Assembly (NCBI RefSeq): GCF_014127485.1
Contig: NZ_CP059903.1
Location: 2,976,001 to 3,040,000, forward strand
Source of the DNA: Nocardioides dongkuii
Lineage (GTDB): Bacteria; Actinomycetota; Actinomycetes; Propionibacteriales; Nocardioidaceae
Direction: 5' to 3'
DNA: 64,000 nt
A model generated the notes under the pieces. The model worked only from the letters and a program-made list of their open reading frames with translations. It was not told the origin of the DNA and made no database searches. Both the position numbers and the translations under genes were made by a program. Of the stretch, positions 42,168 through 50,692 are shown piece after piece. Each line of letters opens with the position of its first letter. Position 1 is the stretch's first letter.

Positions 42168-42512
42168 TCAGGAGGCGGAGCCGTCGAGCAGCTGCGGGAT
42201 CTCCTGGGTCGCGAACCAGGCCAGGTCGTCCTCGGGGTCGGCCCCCGGAGCGGTGTCGGCGTGCACCGCGACCAGGTCGCGCAGCGGCACCGCGGCGTCC
42301 GGGTCGTCGACCTCCGCGACCACCACGACCCGCCGTCCGGCACCCTCGAGCAGCCCCGCGGAGGCGACGCCCGCGGCGACCAGCGCGGCGTACTCGCCCT
42401 CCTCGGTGTCGTCCGGGGCGACGTAGCGCTCCTGGTCGGCGGGCACCGCGCCGGCCTCGACGTACGCCGCGAGCCCGGCGACCGTCGTCGGCACGTAGAC
42501 CCGGTGCGTCAT
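42168..42512 (-). CDS. DUF6912-like conserved actinobacterial protein, unknown function
   Basis: The 114-residue protein starts MTHRVYVPTTVAGLAAYVEAG and has an alpha/beta pattern with a strongly hydrophobic strand RVVVVAEVDD. The family name is from memory and uncertain; no function is known. Its ATG overlaps the TGA of the WS/DGAT-like gene (ATGA), so it is translated with it. Confidence 0.6.
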   Translation of the reverse strand: MTHRVYVPTTVAGLAAYVEAGAVPADQERYVAPDDTEEGEYAALVAAGVASAGLLEGAGRRVVVVAEVDDPDAAVPLRDLVAVHADTAPGADPEDDLAWFATQEIPQLLDGSAS

Positions 42513-43948
42513 CGCGGGTCCGTGCGCTTGCGGCCGCGCGGCGCCTGGGGGCGATCGCCGGTGACGGTGTCGAGCAGCTCGGCCAGCGCCTCCCGGACGC
42601 ACTGCCCGAGCAGGGCGGCGTCGGGCACCAGGTCGCGGTCGGCGGTGATCCCGTAGACCACCTGGCCGTCGTACGACGTGACGCCGACCGCGAGCGCGTG
42701 CCCGGGGAGCAGCGGCGGCACCGGGTAGGTGGTCAGCATCCGCGCGCCGGCGGCGTACAGCGGGGACTGCGGCCCCGGCACGTTGGTGACGGTCAGCTGG
42801 GAGCCCCGGTGCTGCTCGGCGGCGGCGACCCGCGAGCCGATCGCGTGGAACGTGGTCGGCGCGAAGCCGGCGATCCCGGCCAGCCGGTTGGCGGCCACCC
42901 CCCGGCCGGTCTCGCGGTGCGCCTTGAAGGAGTAGGAGACCTGGTGCAGGCGGACGACGGGGCTGGCCTCGCCGACCGGCAGCTCGACGAAGTGGGCGGC
43001 GATCTGGCTGCCGAGCGAGGTGGCCTCGAGCTCCTCGTCGATCACCGACACCGGCACCAGCGCGCGCACCTGGCGCATCCCCCGCAGCGACTCGGTGCGG
43101 GCCATCAGCCAGGCGCGCAGGCCCCCGGCGACGGTCGCGAGGATGACGTCGTTGACGGTGCCGCCGAGCCCGTCGCGGATCCGCCGGTAGTCCTGCAGGT
43201 CGGTGTGCGCCACCACGACCCGTCGCTGCTGCGAGAGCGTCCCCGAGATCGGGCCCGTCCGCTCCGGGCGGCGGCCGGCGAGGCCGTTGACGACCTGGCC
43301 GGTACGCCGGCCGGCGCCCTGGACGCCGCGCAGCACCGACCCGGTCGTGCTGCGCACCGCGTCGACCGCCGACGAGCGGTCGCCGACGGTCTCGCGCACC
43401 GCGTCGAGGACCAGCGCGGTCGGGGACGGTCGGTGCTGCGGCCGCCACTCGTCGCCGCCGAGCGCCTTGGGCTCGGCGGTGCGGTCGAGCAGCACCTGGC
43501 CGAGGTCGACGGTGTCGACGCCGTCCACCAGGACCTGGTGGGACTTGTAGAGCAGCGCGACCTGTCCGTCGGCGAGCCCCTCCACGAAGTAGATCTCCCA
43601 CAGCGGCCGGTTGCGGTCGAGGGGACGCGAGACGATCCGCGCCACGAGCTCCTGCAGCTGCTCGGGGCTGCCCGGCCGCGGCAGGGCGGAGCGGCGTACG
43701 TGGTAGCCGAGGTCGAAGCGCGCGTCGTCGACCCAGACCGGGTTCGCGACCCGCCCCGGGACGCTCTGCAGGCGCTGGCGGTAGCGCGGGACGAACGAGA
43801 TCCGGTCGCTGATCAGCCCGAGGAGCCGGTCGTGGTCGAACCCGGACTCCGCCGGGTCGAAGATCTCGACGGTCGCGTTGTGCATCGGGGTGGTCGGGGA
43901 CTCCCCGGCGAGCAGGGCCAGGTCCCGGGCCCGCAACCGCTCGCTCAT
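42509..43948 (-). CDS. WS/DGAT-like acyltransferase with altered active-site motif
   Basis: This 479-residue protein has the two-domain layout of wax ester synthase/diacylglycerol acyltransferases, including PLWEIYFVEGL, NDVILATVAGGLRAWL and NVPGPQSPLY. The HHxxxDG active-site motif reads HQVLVDG (His137, Gln138, Asp142, Gly143), so the second, catalytic His is Gln. Activity may be lost or changed. The ATG at 43948 gives the usual MSERL start. It is divergent from the cupredoxin-like lipoprotein. Confidence 0.83.
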   Translation of the reverse strand: MSERLRARDLALLAGESPTTPMHNATVEIFDPAESGFDHDRLLGLISDRISFVPRYRQRLQSVPGRVANPVWVDDARFDLGYHVRRSALPRPGSPEQLQELVARIVSRPLDRNRPLWEIYFVEGLADGQVALLYKSHQVLVDGVDTVDLGQVLLDRTAEPKALGGDEWRPQHRPSPTALVLDAVRETVGDRSSAVDAVRSTTGSVLRGVQGAGRRTGQVVNGLAGRRPERTGPISGTLSQQRRVVVAHTDLQDYRRIRDGLGGTVNDVILATVAGGLRAWLMARTESLRGMRQVRALVPVSVIDEELEATSLGSQIAAHFVELPVGEASPVVRLHQVSYSFKAHRETGRGVAANRLAGIAGFAPTTFHAIGSRVAAAEQHRGSQLTVTNVPGPQSPLYAAGARMLTTYPVPPLLPGHALAVGVTSYDGQVVYGITADRDLVPDAALLGQCVREALAELLDTVTGDRPQAPRGRKRTDPR

Positions 43949-44082
43949 CGTCCCACCGCCCCCTCCTCGCCCGCGCCGGGCCGCCGAGGGCCCTGCTTGT
44001 CGTGCATGGGATTCTGACAGACGTGTCCGCACACCGCCCGGCACACCCACACCCCCAGCGCCTTCTCAGGAGGACTGTTCCG

Positions 44083-44442
44083 ATGCGCCTACTGGTCGCG
44101 AGCCTCGCGGTCCTCGCGTGCAGCCTCTTCCTCGTCTCCTGCGGCGACGAGGAGCAGCCGCCCGCGGACGGAGGGACCACCAGCTTCGAGATCACCTTCG
44201 AGGGGGGCCGCGTCTCGCCGAGCGGCGCCGAGGCGACGGTCCCGCAGGGCAGCGACGTCGAGCTCGTGGTCGAGGCCGACGAGCCCGGCGTGCTGCACGT
44301 CCACTCCTCCCCGGAGCAGCAGCTGAGCTACGCGGCGGGCACCACGACCGTGCGGGTGGCCCTCGCCGACCAGCCTCCCGGGGTGATCGACATCGAGTCC
44401 CACGACCTCGACGAGGTCGTCCTCCGCCTCGAGATCCGCTGA
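44083..44442 (+). CDS. Cupredoxin-like lipoprotein
   Basis: The 119-residue protein has a lipoprotein signal peptide with LVSC lipobox (Cys near residue 20). The short mature domain, with F-x-I-T-F, a VPQGSDVELVV strand and GVLHVHSS followed by PPGVIDIESHDLD, fits the cupredoxin-like fold of small actinobacterial lipoproteins. His residues in LHVHS could bind copper, but a full blue-copper site is not evident. AGGAGG precedes the ATG. It is followed one base later by its membrane partner. Confidence 0.75.
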   Translation: MRLLVASLAVLACSLFLVSCGDEEQPPADGGTTSFEITFEGGRVSPSGAEATVPQGSDVELVVEADEPGVLHVHSSPEQQLSYAAGTTTVRVALADQPPGVIDIESHDLDEVVLRLEIR

Positions 44443-44443
44443 G

Positions 44444-45799
44444 GTGGCCGTCGACGGGACCACGCTCGCGCACGGGATCGGGGGGGCACAGGACCTCCCC
44501 ATCTCGCCCGAGCTCGCGATCGCCGGCGCGGTCGCCGCGCTGACGGTCTCCTTCACCGTCCTCGCCGTCGCCTGGCGCACCCCGCGGTACGACGCGCGCA
44601 CCAGCGGGCGTCCCGCGCCCCCCTGGCTCGACGCGCTCGTCGCCTCCCCCGGCTTCCGGATCGCGCTCCGGGTGCTCGGGTTCGTGCTGTTCCTCTACAC
44701 CGTGATGGTCGCGGTGCTGGGCCAGGACCGGACCACGAACCCGTTCTTCGGGATCTTCTACGTCTGGTGGTGGGTGGGCCTGGTGCCCGCCTCGCTCCTC
44801 CTCGGGCCGGTGTGGCGCGCGATCAGCCCGGTCCGCACGATCAACGCGGCGTTCGCCCGGATCTCCGGCGGTGACCCCGAGGAGGGGATGTTCCGGTACC
44901 CCGAGCGGCTCGGCCACTGGCCCGCCGCCGTGGGCCTGTTCGCCTTCGTGTGGCTCGAGCTGGTCTACCCCTTCTCCACCGAGCTCGGTCCGGTGCGGCT
45001 GTGGTGCGCGGTCTACGTCGCCGTGATGCTCATCGGCGGCGCGCTCTTCGGCAACGTCTTCTACGAGCGGGCCGACCCCTTCGAGGTCTACTCCGACCTG
45101 GTCGCCAAGCTCTCCCCCTGGGCGGTCCGCGAGGGCCGCCTGGTCGTGCTCAGCCCGCTGGCGAACCTCGCCTCGGTGGTCCCCCGGCCGGGGCTGGTCG
45201 GGGTGACCGCGGTGCTCTTCGGCAGCACCGCCTTCGACTCCTTCCGCGACTCCGGCACCTGGCTGCGGTTCCTGCAGGGCAACGACCTGATCCGCGAGAA
45301 CTCGATGTTCGGCGTCGAGACCGCCGCGACGATCGCCAACAACCTGGCGCTGCTGACGTTCTGCGTCGGGGTCGGCGTGATCTTCGCGGCCGCGACCATG
45401 GCGACCGGAGGGGTGGAGAACCGCCGCACCCTGCCCGACCGGTTCGCCCACTCGATCGTGCCGATCGTCGTGGGCTACATCGTGGCCCACTACCTGACGT
45501 ACTTCGTCGAGCAGGGCCAGCAGACGCTGATCCTGGCCAGCGACCCGTTCGGCGACGGCAGCAACTACCTCGGCACGGCGGACCTCCAGATCAACTACTG
45601 GCTCTCCTACCACCCGACCCTGCTGGCCAACACCAAGGTGCTGGCGGTCGTCATCGGGCACGTGCTCGGCGTGATCGCCGCGCACGACCGGGCGATCGCC
45701 CTGCTCCCCCGCCGGCACCAGCTGACCGGTCAGCTCCCGCTGCTGTTCGCGATGGTCGGCTTCACCGCGGGCGGGCTCTTCCTGCTCTTCGCCGCCTGA
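44444..45799 (+). CDS. Polytopic membrane protein of the FedB (fenitrothion hydrolase-like) family
   Basis: This 451-residue protein has about 11 membrane helices and the conserved stretches FYVWWWVGLVPASLLLGPVWRAISPVR and FERADPFEVYSDLVAKLSP-type loops. Close relatives are often named fenitrothion hydrolase after a Burkholderia protein, but no hydrolase active site is visible, so the name should be taken as a family label only. It starts with GTG directly after the cupredoxin-like lipoprotein, and the pair is likely a functional unit at the membrane. Confidence 0.65.
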   Translation: MAVDGTTLAHGIGGAQDLPISPELAIAGAVAALTVSFTVLAVAWRTPRYDARTSGRPAPPWLDALVASPGFRIALRVLGFVLFLYTVMVAVLGQDRTTNPFFGIFYVWWWVGLVPASLLLGPVWRAISPVRTINAAFARISGGDPEEGMFRYPERLGHWPAAVGLFAFVWLELVYPFSTELGPVRLWCAVYVAVMLIGGALFGNVFYERADPFEVYSDLVAKLSPWAVREGRLVVLSPLANLASVVPRPGLVGVTAVLFGSTAFDSFRDSGTWLRFLQGNDLIRENSMFGVETAATIANNLALLTFCVGVGVIFAAATMATGGVENRRTLPDRFAHSIVPIVVGYIVAHYLTYFVEQGQQTLILASDPFGDGSNYLGTADLQINYWLSYHPTLLANTKVLAVVIGHVLGVIAAHDRAIALLPRRHQLTGQLPLLFAMVGFTAGGLFLLFAA

Positions 45800-47045
45800 G
45801 CCCGCGCCCCGGCTCGGGGACGTGCGGGCCCACCAGCCCGTCGGCCACCGCGACCAGGCCCCGCACGAGGGGCGAGTCGCCCTGGGCGACCAGGGTGCTG
45901 CCCGTGACCAGCGCCCGGTCCGCGGCCGGCCGGTCGTCGGGCACGAAGTGCAGCCCCGCGTGCCGGACGAACCCGGACACCATCCCGGCGACGTCGCGCT
46001 CGGACCAGCCCAGGGACGGGCGCATCCGGTTGACGACCACGCGCACGGGGGTGCCGGGCACCCGGTCGCGCAGCTCGACGAGCCCGCGCGCGAGCCGGGA
46101 CAGGCCGACCGGGTCGGCGGCACCGACCACCACCACCTCGTCGGCGCAGGCGAGCGCCTCGAGCGTGAGCTGGTTGCGGGCCGGCCGCGAGCCGAGGTCG
46201 AGGGGGTCCTCCTCGAGGCTGGCGCCGGTGTCGACCACGACGTCGCCGGCCGCGCGCGCCAGCCGCAGCAGCTCCTCCAGGACGCCGGCCCGGACCTCCA
46301 CCCACCGGTCCGCGCGGGGCAGCCCGGTGACGACGGTGAGGTGACGCTCCAGCGAGCGCTGCACGGACGAGAAGCCCTCCTCCAGCGCGCCGGAGCCCGC
46401 GAGGCGCGCGGCCGCGAGCAGCCCGGAGACCTCGTCGAGCACGCCGAGCTGCTGGGCGACGCTCGCGGAGTGCGGGTCGGCGTCGACCAGCGTCGTACGC
46501 CGTCCGCGCCGCGCGAGCTCGGCGGCCAGCCCGGTGGCGAGCGTGGTCCGGCCCGGCGCCCCGGCCGGGCCCCAGACCACCACCACGCGGCCCGGGAGGG
46601 GCGGCGGGTCCGGCGGCGGCGGCCCGCTGGGGCCACCGAGGACGGCGTCCGCCTCGCCGGCCGTGTCCTCCTCGGCCGCGGGGGCGCTCGCCGCGACCAC
46701 CGCGGCGGGGAGCGCGTCGAGCTCGCTCTCCGGCACCACGACGGGGACGCCGATCCGCGTCGCCCGCAGCCGCGACACCTCGTCGGTGGCCGCACCCGGC
46801 GCCACCGCGACCGCGGCCACACCGTGCCGGCGCAGGTGGTCGACCGCGGCCCGGTCCAGGCCCGGGGCCTCCAGCGCCAGCACCGCGACGTCGGACTGCC
46901 CGGCCGCCGCCGTGGCGAGCAGGTCGTCGACGTCGACGCAGCGCTTGAGCACGACGACCCCGCGGGCGTCGTTCAGCCGCCCGATCGCCGCGGACTCCCA
47001 CGGCGCCCCGGCGGCGACGACCAGCACCACGACCGGGGAGGGCAC
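45762..47045 (-). CDS. TadZ/CpaE-like P-loop ATPase
   Basis: The 427-residue protein has an N-terminal receiver-like domain without phospho-Asp (about 1-110), a Pro/Ala-rich linker, and a MinD/ParA-like ATPase domain. Its deviant Walker motif reads GPAGAPGRTTLA, where the signature Lys is absent and the P-loop has Arg; VDADPHSASV and VVVDTGASLEED follow. TadZ/CpaE proteins position type IV (Flp) pilus or similar machines at poles. Only a CpaB-like gene accompanies it here. The C-terminus overlaps the convergent membrane-protein gene by 38 bases. Confidence 0.75.
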   Translation of the reverse strand: MPSPVVVLVVAAGAPWESAAIGRLNDARGVVVLKRCVDVDDLLATAAAGQSDVAVLALEAPGLDRAAVDHLRRHGVAAVAVAPGAATDEVSRLRATRIGVPVVVPESELDALPAAVVAASAPAAEEDTAGEADAVLGGPSGPPPPDPPPLPGRVVVVWGPAGAPGRTTLATGLAAELARRGRRTTLVDADPHSASVAQQLGVLDEVSGLLAAARLAGSGALEEGFSSVQRSLERHLTVVTGLPRADRWVEVRAGVLEELLRLARAAGDVVVDTGASLEEDPLDLGSRPARNQLTLEALACADEVVVVGAADPVGLSRLARGLVELRDRVPGTPVRVVVNRMRPSLGWSERDVAGMVSGFVRHAGLHFVPDDRPAADRALVTGSTLVAQGDSPLVRGLVAVADGLVGPHVPEPGRGLRRRRAGRARPR

Positions 47046-47049
47046 CCGC

Positions 47050-47733
47050 TCACCCCCGCCGGACGACCGTGAGGACCGGCGACTCGGTCGCGGCGACCAG
47101 CTCGAACCAGCGGGCGGCGTCCGCCTCCTCGACCGCGAGCACCAGCTGACGCTTGCCGCTCGTCGCGAGCCCGGCGTCCTGCTCCGGGGCGTCGAGGACC
47201 GTCGCCGCGGCGATCGCGGGCCCGGTCTCCGCGGCCCGGCCGCCGGCGCCCGGCGAGGAGGTCACCACGTAGACGTCGACGACCGCGCCCGGGCCCACCG
47301 ACGGCGGCACCTGCTCGGGGTCGACGGCGAGCGGCAGCTCCAGCCGGCCGGAGTCGCCGGCGCTGCCGACGGCGGCGCGCGGGAGCAGCTCGCCGGCGCC
47401 GACCCCGCGGCTGAGCTCGAGGTCGGCGGGCAGCTGCTCGTCGACCGTGAAGTAGTCCCCCAGCCGCTGCTCGTCGGCGAACCGGACCCGCTCCGCGACC
47501 AGGTCCCCCTCGCCCAGCCGGTCACCGGCGCCCATGTCGTCGCTCACCGCCCACACCTGGACCGTGTCGTCGGCGGCCGCGAGCAGTCGGGCGCCGCCGA
47601 CGACCGAGACCGCGACGATCGCGACGCCCACCCAGAGACGCGGGTCGCGCCACGCGGACGCCGTCGACCGGACCGCCGGGGGCGGTGCCGGTGCGGTGGG
47701 GGTGCCGGTGCTGCTCGCCACGGCGGCCATCAT
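47050..47733 (-). CDS. SAF-domain CpaB-like protein
   Basis: The 227-residue protein has a Pro/Ala-rich cytoplasmic start, one membrane helix (about residues 33-52) and a SAF domain (VWAVSDDMGAGDRLGEGDLV, then LELPLAVDPEQVPPSVGPGAVVDVYVV) like CpaB/RcpC of Flp pilus assembly. It ends four bases before the TadZ-like gene starts, so the two form an operon. No pilin, secretin or TadA gene is in the window. Confidence 0.75.
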   Translation of the reverse strand: MMAAVASSTGTPTAPAPPPAVRSTASAWRDPRLWVGVAIVAVSVVGGARLLAAADDTVQVWAVSDDMGAGDRLGEGDLVAERVRFADEQRLGDYFTVDEQLPADLELSRGVGAGELLPRAAVGSAGDSGRLELPLAVDPEQVPPSVGPGAVVDVYVVTSSPGAGGRAAETGPAIAAATVLDAPEQDAGLATSGKRQLVLAVEEADAARWFELVAATESPVLTVVRRG

Positions 47734-47822
47734 GCCCGGGACGGGCCGCCGGGACACCCGGCTGTCCACAACCCCCCGGGTGGCACCGCGCCGGGGCCTT
47801 GGCCGGGTGCGACGATGGACCC

Positions 47823-48071
47823 ATGGCCGCACCGCGCTTCCTCACCCTCGCCGACGTGGCGGAGGTGCTGAACACCTCCAGCGCCCAGGTCTACGCTCTC
47901 GTCCGTCGCGGCGAGCTGCTCGCCATCAAGATCGGCGGCCGCGGCCAGTGGCGGGTCGAGGCCTCGGTGCTCGAGGACTACATCCAGCGGATGTACGCCG
48001 AGACCGCCGCCTTCGTCGACCAGCACCCGTTCGTGGAGGCCGAGCCGGCCGCGGACCCCGGCGCGACCTGA
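47823..48071 (+). CDS. Excisionase/BldC-like helix-turn-helix protein
   Basis: The 82-residue protein is a single MerR-like winged HTH: LTLADVAEVLNTSSAQVYALVRRGELLAIKIGGRGQWRVEASVLEDYIQRMY. This is the excisionase/BldC type, which binds DNA cooperatively in actinobacterial development. It is divergent from the CpaB-like gene and may control it. It ends five bases from the convergent htrA gene. No ribosome-binding site is evident. Confidence 0.82.
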   Translation: MAAPRFLTLADVAEVLNTSSAQVYALVRRGELLAIKIGGRGQWRVEASVLEDYIQRMYAETAAFVDQHPFVEAEPAADPGAT

Positions 48072-48075
48072 CGGG

Positions 48076-49425
48076 TCAGCCGACCTCGGAGTCGAGGGTG
48101 ATCGTGAACTTCCGCTCGTCGCCGTCCCGGATGACGGTGAACTCCAGGGTCTCCCCCGGCTGGTGCGAGCGGATCGCGACGATCAGGGCGATGCCGTCGG
48201 TGACCCGGTCCTCCTCGACCGCCACGATCATGTCGCCGGCCCGCAGCCCGCTGTCCTCGGCCGGGGTCCCGTCGCCGACCTTGCCGATCTCGGCGCCCGA
48301 GCCGTCCCGCTGCCCGGTCTGCACCTCGGCGCCGATGACGGGGTAGCGCGCCTCGCCCGTGCGCAGGATCTGGTCGGCGGTGATCCGCACCTGCTCGATC
48401 GGGATCGCGAAGCCGACCCCGATGTTGCCCGACTCCGAGCCGAAGCCGCCGCCGCCGGTCGTGGCGATCGCGGAGTTCACGCCGACCACCTGACCGCGCA
48501 GGTTGACCAGCGGGCCGCCGGAGTTGCCGGGGTTGATGGCGGCGTCGGTCTGCACGGCGTTGATGTAGGACGACTCGCTCGCGGTGTCCCCGGTGCTCAC
48601 CGGTCGCTGCAGCGCGCTGACGATGCCCGCCGTGACCGTCGAGCTCAGCCCCAGGGGCGAGCCGATCGCGACGACGCCCTCGCCGACGCGCAGCGCACCG
48701 GAGGACCCGAGCGCGGCCGGCGTCAGCCCCTCGGCGTCCTTGGAGTAGAGGACCGCCAGGTCGTAGACCGGGCTGCGGCCGACCACCTCGGCGTCGTACC
48801 GCTCGCCGTCCTGGTCGACCACCTCGATCTTGCCGTCCGCGCCGGCGGCGTCCGCGACGACGTGGTTGTTGGTGACCACGTGGCCCTGCCGGTCGAGCAC
48901 GAAGCCCGATCCCGTGGCGCCGTTCGCCTGGCCGTCGAGGTCGGCCGAGATCTGCACCGTGCTCGGCAGCAGCTCCTCGGCCACCGCGGCGATCGAGCCG
49001 TCGTCGACGGCGAGCGGCGGGGCCTCCACCGTGTCCACGCCGGCGAGGCCGTCGCTGACCGTGCCCGGGCCGGCCTCCGAGGACAGCTCCTCGTAGGCGA
49101 CCGACCCGACCACCCCGCCGGCCACGCCCAGCACGAGCGCGAGCCCGGCGACGAGCGGCCACACCCACCCGCTCACCCGGCCCCGCGGGGGCGCGGGCCG
49201 CGCGGCGGCGCCCAGCGGCATCGACTGGGTGCCCGGGGGCGGGAAGGCCGGCCACTGGCTCGTGGGCGCCGGGCCGCCGGCCTGCTGGTGGGTCGGCGGC
49301 ACCCAGGACGGTGCGGCCCGGTGGGCGCCGACCGGCTGGGTCGGCTCGTCGACCGGCGGCACGGGGTCGCCGATCGGCTGGGTGGGGTCGCCGTCCGCGG
49401 AAGGCGTCTGACCTGCGTCGTTCAC
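48076..49425 (-). CDS. htrA: HtrA-like membrane serine protease with PDZ domain
   Basis: This 449-residue protein has a Pro/Gln-rich cytoplasmic N-terminus, one membrane helix (about 86-110), a trypsin-like domain with His188 (TNNHV), Asp222 (YDLAVL) and Ser302 (GNSGGP), and a C-terminal PDZ domain (about 345-440). It degrades or refolds damaged envelope proteins. The gene follows rseA-like and sigE-like genes in the same order as in mycobacteria. The tatB gene found downstream in mycobacteria is absent. Confidence 0.92.
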   Translation of the reverse strand: MNDAGQTPSADGDPTQPIGDPVPPVDEPTQPVGAHRAAPSWVPPTHQQAGGPAPTSQWPAFPPPGTQSMPLGAAARPAPPRGRVSGWVWPLVAGLALVLGVAGGVVGSVAYEELSSEAGPGTVSDGLAGVDTVEAPPLAVDDGSIAAVAEELLPSTVQISADLDGQANGATGSGFVLDRQGHVVTNNHVVADAAGADGKIEVVDQDGERYDAEVVGRSPVYDLAVLYSKDAEGLTPAALGSSGALRVGEGVVAIGSPLGLSSTVTAGIVSALQRPVSTGDTASESSYINAVQTDAAINPGNSGGPLVNLRGQVVGVNSAIATTGGGGFGSESGNIGVGFAIPIEQVRITADQILRTGEARYPVIGAEVQTGQRDGSGAEIGKVGDGTPAEDSGLRAGDMIVAVEEDRVTDGIALIVAIRSHQPGETLEFTVIRDGDERKFTITLDSEVG

Positions 49426-49476
49426 GGAACCATCATCACCTGTCGCCGGAAGTGCACGGACGGAGCGGTACCCGGC

Positions 49477-49971
49477 TCAGCGCTGCCGGATGCTCCCCGA
49501 CGAGGCGCGGGCCGGGCCGGGGGTGGGCGTCGGCGTACCGGACCCGGAGATCGAGGTGACCGGAGCGCGGCGCTCGATGCTGGGGGCGTCGGCCGGCGCG
49601 GTGCCGAGGGCGAGCACCCCCATCACCGCCGCGCCGACCGCGCCGCCGCCGATGGCGACCAGCCCCGCCGTACGCCGCGACCGGCCGGACGAGGACGGCA
49701 GCGCGAGGTAGGCGTCCCCCGGGGTCATCGCCGGCATCGCGGGACCGCGCACCCCGCACGACCCGAGCAGCGAGCCCTTCAGGCCGGGCGGCGCCGCGGT
49801 GTCACTCCGGTCCAGCCCGGCGAGCCGGGTCTTGACCCAGCCCTCGCGCTCGACGAGGTCGCGGCACTGGTGGCAGTGGTGGACGTGCGCCCACGCGCGC
49901 TCGGTCTCCTCTGCGGAGAGCTGCCCGTCGAGCAGGGCGCTGGTCCGCGAGCCGAGGTGCCCGCCGATCAT
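49477..49971 (-). CDS. rseA: Zinc-binding anti-sigma factor (RseA-like)
   Basis: The 164-residue protein has the anti-sigma zinc motif H-x3-C-x2-C in [11 protein letters not shown] near residues 30-37. A membrane-like hydrophobic segment (about 107-127) is followed by a Pro/Thr/Ser-rich tail, so it may be membrane-anchored, unlike the soluble mycobacterial RseA. It should hold SigE inactive until oxidation or proteolysis. Its ATG overlaps the sigE stop by four bases. Confidence 0.85.
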   Translation of the reverse strand: MIGGHLGSRTSALLDGQLSAEETERAWAHVHHCHQCRDLVEREGWVKTRLAGLDRSDTAAPPGLKGSLLGSCGVRGPAMPAMTPGDAYLALPSSSGRSRRTAGLVAIGGGAVGAAVMGVLALGTAPADAPSIERRAPVTSISGSGTPTPTPGPARASSGSIRQR

Positions 49972-50552
49972 GCGCAGCCCGGCATGGCGGCTGGGGCCGG
50001 GCCGGAGTAGCGGGCGCGGCCGGCGGTGGGGGCGCGGTGGGCGAGCGCGGAGCGCAGCATCGCGCGGCCGCGGTGGATCCGGGAGCGGACGGTGCCGAGC
50101 TTGGCACCGAGGATCTCGGCGATCTCCTCGTAGGAGAGGCCCTCCACGTCGCAGAGCACGACCGCGGCACGGAAGTCGGGCGGCAGGGTGGCCAGCGCCC
50201 GCTCGACGTCGTCGTCGAAGCGCTGGTCGGAGTACGCCGCGTCGGGGGCGGGCGAGGCGCTGGTCAGCCGGTCGGCCCGCTCGTCGGACAGCGCGTCGAA
50301 GCGGATCCGCTGCTTGCGCCGGGCCTGGTCGAGGAAGAGGTTCGTCGTGATCCGGTGCAGCCAGCCCTCGAAGGTGCCGGGCGTGTAGCTCGACAGGGAC
50401 CGGAAGACCCGGACGAAGACCTCCTGGGTGAGGTCCTCGGCGTCGTGGCGGTTGCCGGTGAGCCGGTAGGCGAGGCGGTAGACCCGGTCGGAGTGCAGCT
50501 CGACGACCTCGTCCCACGAGGGGACCCCGGGACTCTCCTGCTGCGTCTCCAC
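49968..50552 (-). CDS. sigE: ECF sigma factor SigE
   Basis: The 194-residue protein has sigma region 2 ([30 protein letters not shown]) and region 4 ([48 protein letters not shown]). Gene order (divergent O-methyltransferase, sigE, anti-sigma, htrA) matches the mycobacterial SigE envelope-stress locus. A GTG at 50576 would extend it by eight codons with a rare AGA; the GTG at 50552 has GAGAGG five bases upstream and is preferred. Confidence 0.92.
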   Translation of the reverse strand: METQQESPGVPSWDEVVELHSDRVYRLAYRLTGNRHDAEDLTQEVFVRVFRSLSSYTPGTFEGWLHRITTNLFLDQARRKQRIRFDALSDERADRLTSASPAPDAAYSDQRFDDDVERALATLPPDFRAAVVLCDVEGLSYEEIAEILGAKLGTVRSRIHRGRAMLRSALAHRAPTAGRARYSGPAPAAMPGCA

Positions 50553-50680
50553 GCGGACCTCTCTCGACCTGAACACGTCCGGACCCGCCTCACGCTAGGT
50601 GACCTTGCTGAAAGAACCCTGTGAGCAGGAGAACGACCGGAGCGGCGGCGGTGTTCCCGTGGCCGACGGCCGGGCCGCGA

Positions 50681-50686
50681 TACGTT
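50681..50686 (+). promoter_or_regulatory. Candidate -10 box for a leaderless transcript
   Basis: TACGTT is followed by six bases and the GTG of the O-methyltransferase gene, with no Shine-Dalgarno. Confidence 0.4.
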
Positions 50687-50692
50687 GAGGTC

